Origin: Ruminococcaceae bacterium UBA6855
GTDB lineage: Bacteria; Bacillota; Clostridia; Oscillospirales; Acutalibacteraceae
Length of the DNA stretch: 17,006 nucleotides
Assembly (NCBI GenBank): GCA_002451755.1
Contig: DKDF01000074.1
Span: forward strand, 1-17,006
Direction: 5' to 3'
The notes under the pieces: generated by a model
Databases searched by the model: none
What the model was told of the DNA's origin: nothing
The model's input: only the letters and a program-made list of their open reading frames with translations
Part shown: one piece after another, positions 4,291-10,974 of the stretch
Position numbering within the stretch: the stretch's first letter is position 1
Layout of the letters: each line of letters starts with the position of its first letter
Made by a program: the position numbers and the translations under genes

Positions 4291-6855
4291 ATGAACTTTC
4301 TTGTTATTGACGGCAACAGTATATTGAACCGCGCGTTTTATGGCATAAAGGTGCTCACGACGAAGGACGGCAGATTCACCAACGCCATCTACGGCTTCAT
4401 GAATATCTTCCTGCGCCTCAAAGACGAGTGTCAGCCGCAGGCGGTGGCGGTCGCTTTTGATGTCAAGCAGCCGACTTTCCGCCACGAGATGTACGGCGGC
4501 TACAAGGCGACGAGAAAGGGTATGCCCGATGAACTCGCGCAGCAGATGCCCGTGCTCAAGGAGCTGCTTGAGGCGATGGGCGTGCCGATAGTCGAAAAGC
4601 CCGGATACGAGGCGGACGATATCCTCGGCACTCTCGCGCGCCACAGCGGCGACGCCGTCTGCACGATAGCCACGGGGGACAGGGACAGCCTGCAATTGGT
4701 CTCCGACAGCGTCAATGTTCTGCTCGCCGCAACGAAGATGGGCAGACCCGTGACCGACAGATACACGCCAGAGGCAGTGCGCGAAAAATACGGCGTTGAG
4801 CCGATAAAGCTTATTGACATAAAAGCCCTCATGGGCGACAGCTCGGACAATATCCCAGGCGTTGCGGGAATCGGCGAAAAGACTGCCGGCGATTTAATAG
4901 CCCGCTTCGGCTCGATAGAATATATCTATGACAATATTGACACGATAGACATCAAGCCCGGCGTGCGGGACAAGCTGAAAAAAGACAGGGACATGGCGTT
5001 TTTGAGCAAAAAGCTCGGCACGATAAACTGCGATATCCCGATCGACAATGACCCGCAGAGCTATATTCTCAGAGCGCCCGACAATTTCAAGGTCACAAGA
5101 ATGCTCGCAGATCTCGAGATGTTCAAGCTCATCGACCGCCTCGGACTCGAGATATCGAACACCGCCTCCGAGCCGCAGAAGGAGGAGAAGCCCGTCCCGG
5201 TCTGCGTCGAGGATGATTTCGGCCAGCTGATGACGCGCCTTAAATCCGACGGCGAGAGCTATTTTCTCTGGGACGGCGAAAAGTGCCGTTTCGATCTCGG
5301 AGACAAAGTGCTAGTGTGCGACTGCGAAAACGAGAATTTTTATCCGTTTTTTATAAAGCTGCTCGAAGATAAAAATATAAAGAAATACACGGCTGACATA
5401 AAGTCGCTCTATTCATTCGCGCAGGGCTGCTCGGCTCAGTGCAGGAATATGTGCGGCGACCTGGAGCTTGAGGGCTATGTCCTCAACCCATCCGCCTCGT
5501 CCTATGACGCGCTGCGCCTTGCGGGCGAATATTCGGCGGCAGTGCCCGTTGAGAACGGCGACGAAAACGACTGCGCCGCCGCGTCGCTGAGAAGATTATT
5601 TGCGGCGATGGACAAAAAAATAGAGGAAAACGGACAGCAGAAGCTGCTTCATGATATCGAGCTTCCGCTCGCGCATGTGCTCTCTTCAATGGAGCAGACT
5701 GGCTTCGCCGTTGACCGCGACGGAATCGCGGAATTCGGCAAACAGCTCGGCGGGAGGATAGCCGAAATCGAGCAGGAGATATACGCTTTAGTCGGCTATG
5801 AGTTCAATCTGAACTCGCCAAAGCAGCTCGGCGAAGCGCTGTTTGAAAAGCTCAAGCTGCCCGCGAGAAAAAAGACAAAAAGCGGATATTCGACCGACGC
5901 GCAGGTGCTCGAATCGCTCGAAAACAAGCACCCCGCGGTGCGCGATATCCTCGAATACAGAACGCTTTCAAAGCTCAGGTCGACCTACTGCGACGGACTG
6001 CTCAAGGTTATCGGCGAGGACGGGCGCATCCGCTCGACTCTGAACCAGACCGAGACGAGAACCGGCAGAATCTCATCGACCGAGCCGAATCTTCAGAATA
6101 TCCCCGTGCGCTCTCCGCTCGGGCGCGAGATGCGAAAATTCTTCGTTGCGCGGGACGGATATGTGCTCGTTGACGCGGACTATTCGCAGATTGAGCTGCG
6201 CGTTCTCGCCCATATTTCGGGCGATCAAAATATGATAAAGGCGTTCAACGACAACACGGATATCCACGCTGTGACCGCGTCCGAGGTCTTCGATATGCCG
6301 CCGCAGCTCGTCACCCCGATAATGAGAAGCCGCGCGAAAGCGGTCAATTTCGGCATAGTATACGGCATCGGCGCGTTTTCGCTCGCGAAAGATATCGGAG
6401 TCAGCCGCAGCGAGGCTGATGAGTATATAAAAGGCTATCTCAGGCACTATTCCGGCGTTGACAAATATATGCACGACGTGGTCGAAAAGGCGAAAAAAGA
6501 CGGCTACGCCGAGACGATGTTTGCGCGGCGCAGATACCTGCCGGAGCTCACCGCATCGAACGCCAACACCCGCGCGTTCGGCGAGCGTGTGGCGCGCAAT
6601 ATGCCCATTCAGGGCACGGCGGCGGATATAATCAAGATAGCGATGATAAGAGTCTACGAACGCCTTGAACGCGAGAATCTGGCGGCGAAGCTGATAATGC
6701 AGGTGCACGATGAGCTGATAGTCGAAGCGCCGGAGAACGAAAAAGAGCGCGTGAGCGCCCTGCTCAAAGAGGAAATGGAGAACGCGGTCAAGCTCTCAGT
6801 GGCTCTCACTGCGGATGTCCATTCCGGGCGCACATGGTATGACGCGAAAGGCTGA
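4291..6855 (+). CDS. polA: DNA polymerase I
   Basis: Pol I removes RNA primers and fills gaps in replication and repair. The 854-residue protein has a 5' nuclease domain at about 1-290, with the acidic metal sites in VIDGNS (Asp7), AFDVKQPTFRHEMYGGYKA, YEADD (106-110), TGDRDSLQL and MGDSSDNIPG, followed by the helix-hairpin-helix GVAGIGEKTA. The polymerase domain has motif A DYSQIELR at 630-637, motif B RAKAVNFGIVYG at 681-692 and motif C HDE at 806-808. The middle segment (about 300-460) lacks the DxE and other acidic exonuclease motifs of E. coli Pol I, so proofreading is probably lost, as in the Taq and Bacillus enzymes. GGAGG lies seven bases before the ATG. It heads a tight operon with three more genes. 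Confidence 0.97.
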   Translation: MNFLVIDGNSILNRAFYGIKVLTTKDGRFTNAIYGFMNIFLRLKDECQPQAVAVAFDVKQPTFRHEMYGGYKATRKGMPDELAQQMPVLKELLEAMGVPIVEKPGYEADDILGTLARHSGDAVCTIATGDRDSLQLVSDSVNVLLAATKMGRPVTDRYTPEAVREKYGVEPIKLIDIKALMGDSSDNIPGVAGIGEKTAGDLIARFGSIEYIYDNIDTIDIKPGVRDKLKKDRDMAFLSKKLGTINCDIPIDNDPQSYILRAPDNFKVTRMLADLEMFKLIDRLGLEISNTASEPQKEEKPVPVCVEDDFGQLMTRLKSDGESYFLWDGEKCRFDLGDKVLVCDCENENFYPFFIKLLEDKNIKKYTADIKSLYSFAQGCSAQCRNMCGDLELEGYVLNPSASSYDALRLAGEYSAAVPVENGDENDCAAASLRRLFAAMDKKIEENGQQKLLHDIELPLAHVLSSMEQTGFAVDRDGIAEFGKQLGGRIAEIEQEIYALVGYEFNLNSPKQLGEALFEKLKLPARKKTKSGYSTDAQVLESLENKHPAVRDILEYRTLSKLRSTYCDGLLKVIGEDGRIRSTLNQTETRTGRISSTEPNLQNIPVRSPLGREMRKFFVARDGYVLVDADYSQIELRVLAHISGDQNMIKAFNDNTDIHAVTASEVFDMPPQLVTPIMRSRAKAVNFGIVYGIGAFSLAKDIGVSRSEADEYIKGYLRHYSGVDKYMHDVVEKAKKDGYAETMFARRRYLPELTASNANTRAFGERVARNMPIQGTAADIIKIAMIRVYERLERENLAAKLIMQVHDELIVEAPENEKERVSALLKEEMENAVKLSVALTADVHSGRTWYDAKG

Positions 6856-6870
6856 TAAAACGGAGGAAAC

Positions 6871-7299
6871 ATGAATCTGGTTTTTGTTTGCACGGGCAAC
6901 ATCTGCCGCAGTCCGATGGCGGAGGGGATGTTCAAAAAACTGCTCGAAGAAAAAGGGGAGAGCGGCATCGACTGCTCGAGCGCGGGACTCGCGACTTTTG
7001 ACGGACGCCCCGCGAGCGACAACGCGCAGGAGGTCGCCCTCGAATACGGAGTCGATATCTCGGAGCACAGATCGCGTATGCTGACCCGCAGCATTGCGCG
7101 CAAGGCGGATCTGATAGTCTGCATGACCGATGAGCAGTATGAGACGCTCAACCGCATGATCCCGGAGGAGAGGCTCTATGTGCTCGCCGGCGGAGTTGAC
7201 GACCCTTACGGCTGCGATATCGAAGTTTACCGCGAGTGCGCAAAGAGGATAAAAGGCGCGCTGCCGGAGCTTTACGAAAAGATAAAGAGCGGGAGCTGA
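6871..7299 (+). CDS. low-molecular-weight protein tyrosine phosphatase family
   Basis: The enzyme hydrolyses protein phosphoesters through a cysteinyl-phosphate intermediate in the cytoplasm. The 142-residue protein has the P-loop CTGNICRSPMAE at the start (nucleophile Cys7, Arg13) and the general-acid loop GGVDDPYG at 107-114 (Asp111). Residue 11 is Ile; in Bacillus YwlE, a phosphoarginine phosphatase, it is Thr, and published work ties that residue to the substrate choice. This favours a tyrosine phosphatase, although the rest of the P-loop looks like YwlE. GGAGG lies five bases before the ATG, and the gene starts 15 bases after the polA stop. The substrate is unknown; Firmicute relatives often act on capsule kinases or stress proteins. 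Confidence 0.93.
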   Translation: MNLVFVCTGNICRSPMAEGMFKKLLEEKGESGIDCSSAGLATFDGRPASDNAQEVALEYGVDISEHRSRMLTRSIARKADLIVCMTDEQYETLNRMIPEERLYVLAGGVDDPYGCDIEVYRECAKRIKGALPELYEKIKSGS

Positions 7300-7304
7300 T
7301 CGGT

Positions 7305-7754
7305 ATTTTTGAAGTTGAAACGGTCCCGATGACGGAAGAATATATAGGCGGTGTCGCGTCGCTCGAGCGCGAATGTTTTTCGCATCCGTGGAGCGAGAAG
7401 TCGCTTCGGGAAGAGCTTGATAACGATCAGGCTCATTTTCTCTGCGCAGTCGCCGACGGTTTTATTGCCGGATATATCGGCGTGCAGGAGATAGTGGGCG
7501 AGGCGTATATAACCAATGTCGCCGTGTCCGAAAAATTCCGCCGCCGCGGGATAGCGGAAAAGCTGCTCGAAGAGGCGGAGCGCGGCGCAATAAAACGCGG
7601 CTGCGTGCTGATAACGCTCGAGGTCAGGGCTTCAAATGACCCGGCAAAGGCGCTCTATAAAAAACGCGGCTTCAAGGAAGTCGGAACAAGAAAGAATTTT
7701 TATTCCGATCCGCGCGAGGACGCGGAGATAATGACAAAGTTTTTTGACAGATGA
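7305..7754 (+). CDS. rimI: ribosomal-protein-alanine N-acetyltransferase, probable ATT start
   Basis: RimI acetylates the N-terminal alanine of ribosomal protein S18 and is often encoded beside tsaD. The 149-residue product is a single GNAT domain: SHPWSEKSL near the N-terminus, acetyl-CoA motif NVAVSEKFRRRGIAEKLL, LEVRASNDPAKALYKKRGF, and the C-terminal NFYSDPREDAEIM signature of RimI. The start is unusual. The only in-frame ATG (7329) would delete the first beta strand, and a GTG at 7236 would overlap the phosphatase gene by 64 bases with no visible binding site. ATT at 7305 lies nine bases after GGGAG, five bases after the previous stop, and aligns with the start of characterised RimI. The end overlaps an ATG by one base pair step ahead of tsaD. 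Confidence 0.9.
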   Translation: MFEVETVPMTEEYIGGVASLERECFSHPWSEKSLREELDNDQAHFLCAVADGFIAGYIGVQEIVGEAYITNVAVSEKFRRRGIAEKLLEEAERGAIKRGCVLITLEVRASNDPAKALYKKRGFKEVGTRKNFYSDPREDAEIMTKFFDR

Positions 7755-7765
7755 GGGTGAGCGAA

Positions 7766-8800
7766 ATGAAGATACTTGCAATCGAATCCTCCTGCGATGA
7801 GACCGCTGCTGCGGTCGTTGAGGACGGCAGGCGTGTTATTTCAAGCGTCATAGCGTCGCAGGTGAAGGAACATATACTCTACGGCGGAGTCGTGCCGGAG
7901 ATAGCGTCAAGACGCCATGCAGAGGCGATATCCGGCGTTGTCGGTGAGGCGCTCGACAGAGCGGAGATGAATGTCGGCGATGTTGACGCGATAGCCGTGA
8001 CATATGCGCCCGGGCTTATCGGCGCGCTATTAGTCGGTGTGAATTTTGCAAAGGGACTCGCATTTTCCGCGAACAAACCGCTCGTGCCCGTGCATCATCT
8101 GCGCTCGCATATCGCGGCGAATTATATAACCCACCCCGACCTTGAGCCGCCGTTTCTCGCGCTCGTCGTGTCCGGCGGTCACAGCCACATAATCGAGGTG
8201 CGCGACTACACGGATTTTCATATCATCGGCAGAACGCGCGACGACGCGGCAGGCGAGGCGATGGACAAGGCGGCGCGCGCCATGGGGCTCGATTATCCCG
8301 GTGGCGTGAACCTTGACAGAGTGTCCAAGGACGGCGACCCGAAGAGCTACAAGCTTCCGCGCCCGCATGTTGACGGGAGCGAATACGATTTCAGCTTCTC
8401 CGGGCTCAAGACCGCTGCCGTCAATATCATCCACAACGCAAAGCAAAAGGGCGAGGAGATAAGCGTGCCCGATCTCGGCGCGTCGTATATCGAGGCGGTC
8501 GTCAGATGCCTGCGCGAAAACACGGAAAAAGCGGCGCTGAACTTCGGCTTCGACAAGATAGTTCTGGCGGGCGGCGTGTCCGCGAACTCGCGCCTGAGAG
8601 CGGAGATGACCGATATCTGCAAGGCTCATTCATGGTCGCTGTTCATGCCCGAGCTGTCGCTTTGCGGCGACAATGCGGCGATGGTCGGCGCCCAGGGCTG
8701 CTACGAATTCAAGGCGGGAAACATCGCCCCGCTGACCCTCAATGCGCGAGCTTCGATGTCTATTGATGAAATTGATAAATTTTTATCAAAAAAGGTCTGA
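7766..8800 (+). CDS. tsaD: tRNA N6-adenosine threonylcarbamoyltransferase
   Basis: TsaD transfers the threonylcarbamoyl group to A37 of tRNAs reading ANN codons, working in the cytoplasm with TsaB and TsaE. The 344-residue protein begins MKILAIESSCDETAAAVV, the hallmark start of the family. It carries the metal-binding HHLRSH (His111, His115), VVSGGHSHI at 134-142, the FSGLKTA block at 211-217, VLAGGVSANSRLR at 266-278 and GDNAAM (Asp302). In place of the common EG in the HxEGH motif it has RS, keeping both histidines. I prefer the ATG at 7766, which has GAGGGTGA upstream; an ATG at 7751 would add five residues and overlap the rimI stop. It is the last gene of the polA operon. tsaB and tsaE are not in the window. 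Confidence 0.96.
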   Translation: MKILAIESSCDETAAAVVEDGRRVISSVIASQVKEHILYGGVVPEIASRRHAEAISGVVGEALDRAEMNVGDVDAIAVTYAPGLIGALLVGVNFAKGLAFSANKPLVPVHHLRSHIAANYITHPDLEPPFLALVVSGGHSHIIEVRDYTDFHIIGRTRDDAAGEAMDKAARAMGLDYPGGVNLDRVSKDGDPKSYKLPRPHVDGSEYDFSFSGLKTAAVNIIHNAKQKGEEISVPDLGASYIEAVVRCLRENTEKAALNFGFDKIVLAGGVSANSRLRAEMTDICKAHSWSLFMPELSLCGDNAAMVGAQGCYEFKAGNIAPLTLNARASMSIDEIDKFLSKKV

Positions 8801-8818
8801 AAGTTAACAGTTTCGTCA

Positions 8819-8847
8819 TTGAAAAACCGAGTTTATTGGGGTATAAT
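8819..8847 (+). promoter_or_regulatory. sigma-A promoter of the PEP carboxykinase gene
   Basis: TTGAAA and a perfect TATAAT are separated by 17 bases. Transcription would start near 8854, giving a leader of about 50 bases. No terminator is visible between tsaD and this promoter, so some read-through from the polA operon is likely. Confidence 0.75.
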
Positions 8848-8905
8848 ACATACTGGGTAAAGATGGTACCTTTCTTAATAGATTAGACGAAAGGAGTCAA
8901 ATATC

Positions 8906-10690
8906 ATGAAACATTTGACACAGAACAAGACAGTGATCGACTGGATCGAAGAGAAGATAGCTCTTGTATCTCCCGACGAAGTCATGTGGATCGACGGCAG
9001 CGAGGAGCAGCTTGACGCTCTGCGCGCCAAGGCATGCGAGACCGGCGAGATGATCAAGCTCAACGAGGATCTCCTCCCCGGATGCCTGCTTCACAGAACC
9101 AAGCCCAACGATGTTGCGCGTGTTGAGAACCGCACATTCATCTGCGCCGAGAGCGAGGATCAGGCAGGTCCGACCAACAACTGGATGGATCCCTCCGAGG
9201 CTTATAAGATGCTCTACGATATAGCCAGAGACAGCTATAAGGGCAGAACAATGTATATTATTCCTTATTCGATGGGTCCTGTCGGCTCTCCGTTCTCGAA
9301 GATCGGCATTGAGCTGACCGACTCCATCTATGTCGTTCTCAACATGGCTATCATGACGAGAATCGGCAAGAAGGTTATTGATACTCTGGGCGACAGCAAC
9401 GACTGGGTTCGCGGACTGCACTGCAGCTGCGACATCGACCCCGAGAAGCGTTATATCTGCCAGTTCCCGCAGGATAACACCATCATCTCCGTCAACTCCG
9501 CTTACGGCGGAAACGTCCTCCTCGGCAAGAAGTGCTTTGCTCTTCGTATAGCCTCCTATCAGGGCTGGAAAGAGAGCTGGCAGGCTGAGCATATGCTTAT
9601 CCTCGGCCTCGAGAACCCGAAGGGCGAAGTCAAATATATCTGCGCGGCATTCCCGTCCGCCTGCGGCAAGACCAACCTTGCCATGCTTATCCCGCCCGAG
9701 GGATACAGAAACAAGGGCTACAAGATCTGGTGCGTCGGCGACGATATCTCCTGGATCAGAAAGGGTCCCGACGGCAGACTTTATGCTATCAACCCCGAGA
9801 ACGGTTTCTTCGGCGTTGCCCCCGGCACGAACGAGAAGTCCAATCCCAACGCGCTTGCCGCGACAAGAAAGAATACCATTTTCACAAACGTTGCGCTTAA
9901 CCTCGACAACAACACCGTTTGGTGGGAAGGTCTCGACAAGAATCCGCCCGAGAACGCCATCGACTGGCAGGGCAGACCGTGGAACGGCAAGACGAGCGAG
10001 GAAAAGGGCGCTCATCCGAACAGCCGCTTCACCGCTCCCGCAGTCAACTGCCCGTGCATCAGCTCCGAGTTTGAGAACCCGGCAGGCGTTCCGATCTCCG
10101 CTATCGTCTTCGGCGGCAGAAGAGCTAAGCTCGCTCCGCTGGTCTATCAGTCAAGAAGCTGGAATCACGGTGTGTTCGTCGGCTCGATAATGGCTTCCGA
10201 GACCACCGCAGCAGCAGCCGGCGCAGTCGGCGTTGTCCGCCGCGACCCCATGGCTATGCTTCCGTTCTGCGGCTACAACATGGCTGATTACTGGCAGCAC
10301 TGGATCGATATCGGCGCAGGCCTCGACGAGGATAAGGCTCCGAAGATCTTCAACGTCAACTGGTTCCGCAAGGACGACGACGGCAACTTCCTGTGGCCCG
10401 GCTTCGGCGACAACATGCGCGTGCTTGAGTGGATAATCAAGCGCTGCGAGGGCAAGGTCGACGCAGAGGAGACCGCTATCGGCTTCGTGCCCAAGGCTGA
10501 GGACATCAACCTTGAGGGCATCGAGGACGAGGTCAGCGAGGATCAGCTCAAGGAGATCCTGAGCGTTGACAACTCCCTCTGGGAGGACGAGGCAAAGGGC
10601 ATTGAGGAGTTCTACGCCAAGTTCGGCGACAGACTTCCCAAGGCTCTGAGCGACGAGCTCAGCACCCTCAAGGCTAATCTTGAGAAATAA
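8906..10690 (+). CDS. pckG: phosphoenolpyruvate carboxykinase, GTP type
   Basis: The enzyme interconverts oxaloacetate plus GTP with PEP, CO2 and GDP. The 594-residue length and motifs are those of the GTP class, not the ATP class (PckA): the PEP carboxykinase substrate loop near HRTKPNDVARVE, LLGKKCFALRIAS at 205-217 with the metal ligand Lys208, AEHM (His228), kinase P-loop AFPSACGKTNLAM at 248-260 with the reactive Cys253, VGDDISW (Asp280), and the guanine pocket region GNFLWPGFGDN. AAAGGAG lies nine bases before the ATG. Codon choice is strongly biased to AAG and ATC, unlike the neighbouring polA and tsaD, pointing to very high expression. In anaerobes such enzymes often run toward oxaloacetate for succinate or propionate formation; direction here is inference. 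It is a single-gene unit with its own promoter and terminator. Confidence 0.96.
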   Translation: MKHLTQNKTVIDWIEEKIALVSPDEVMWIDGSEEQLDALRAKACETGEMIKLNEDLLPGCLLHRTKPNDVARVENRTFICAESEDQAGPTNNWMDPSEAYKMLYDIARDSYKGRTMYIIPYSMGPVGSPFSKIGIELTDSIYVVLNMAIMTRIGKKVIDTLGDSNDWVRGLHCSCDIDPEKRYICQFPQDNTIISVNSAYGGNVLLGKKCFALRIASYQGWKESWQAEHMLILGLENPKGEVKYICAAFPSACGKTNLAMLIPPEGYRNKGYKIWCVGDDISWIRKGPDGRLYAINPENGFFGVAPGTNEKSNPNALAATRKNTIFTNVALNLDNNTVWWEGLDKNPPENAIDWQGRPWNGKTSEEKGAHPNSRFTAPAVNCPCISSEFENPAGVPISAIVFGGRRAKLAPLVYQSRSWNHGVFVGSIMASETTAAAAGAVGVVRRDPMAMLPFCGYNMADYWQHWIDIGAGLDEDKAPKIFNVNWFRKDDDGNFLWPGFGDNMRVLEWIIKRCEGKVDAEETAIGFVPKAEDINLEGIEDEVSEDQLKEILSVDNSLWEDEAKGIEEFYAKFGDRLPKALSDELSTLKANLEK

Positions 10691-10702
10691 TTAAATAAAA
10701 CT

Positions 10703-10739
10703 GCGGCAGACAGGTTTTAGGCTTGTCTGCCGCTTTTTA
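10703..10739 (+). terminator. intrinsic terminator of pckG
   Basis: GCGGCAGACA pairs perfectly with TGTCTGCCGC over ten positions and is followed by TTTTTATTT. It lies 12 bases after the stop codon. Confidence 0.9.
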
Positions 10740-10779
10740 TTTCGGACAGCGCTTTTGCTTGTGAATTGCAGCGCGAATC

Positions 10780-10822
10780 GTAGGGACAGCCCTTGCGGCT
10801 GTCCGATATCGGCGCAGCCGAT
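10780..10822. repeat. REP-like pair of hairpins with a GTAG foot
   Basis: GTAG at 10780-10783 is followed directly by GGACAGCC, a five-base loop and GGCTGTCC (8-bp perfect stem). Four bases later ATCGGC-gca-GCCGAT forms a second stem. A GTAG tetranucleotide at the base of a hairpin is the known recognition feature of REP elements moved by RAYT transposases. A relic of such a transposase lies at 14335-14632. Only one copy is in the window, so repeat status is inferred from structure. Confidence 0.55.
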
Positions 10823-10827
10823 GCGAA

Positions 10828-10881
10828 GCCGCGACAACTCAAGTCTCTGAATGTAAGATAATTTTTTGTGTTGTCGTCGGC
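10828..10881. repeat. long inverted repeat next to the REP-like element
   Basis: GCCGCGACAAC at 10828-10838 is the inverse of GTTGTCGTCGGC at 10870-10881 with one bulged base. The 31-base loop is AT-rich. The 10740-10923 gap holds this, the REP-like hairpins and no credible gene. Confidence 0.4.
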
Positions 10882-10923
10882 GAAGCTTATTTTATTTACT
10901 TCAATATTTTGTTTATCGCAAAA

Positions 10924-10962
10924 AACAACAGCCGTGATTCTCAACGAACCACGGCTGTTGTT
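10924..10962. terminator. bidirectional terminator between pckG and the ABC permease gene
   Basis: AACAACAGCCGTG is the exact inverse of CACGGCTGTTGTT (13-bp perfect stem, 13-base loop). TTTTAATTTT follows on the plus strand and TTTTTTGCG on the minus strand. It lies 12 bases beyond the end of the permease gene, which it most likely terminates. Confidence 0.88.
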
Positions 10963-10974
10963 TTTTAATTTTAT

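Noticed and set aside
6073..6708. A 211-codon minus-strand open frame antisense to polA
   Set aside because: The polymerase motifs A, B and C are read on the plus strand here. The antisense product has no motif and no start signal.
8770..8796. Hairpin TTGATAA/TTATCAA at the end of tsaD as a terminator
   Set aside because: It lies inside the coding sequence and is followed by A residues, not T, on the plus strand. No minus-strand gene needs it.
8848..8905. Riboswitch or catabolite operator in the pckG leader
   Set aside because: The leader is only about 50 bases and shows no known riboswitch pattern. The GGTACC palindrome is too short to support an operator.
8897..10015. A 372-codon minus-strand open frame antisense to pckG
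   Set aside because: It lies wholly within the strongly supported PEP carboxykinase gene, lacks a ribosome binding site and shows no recognisable family.
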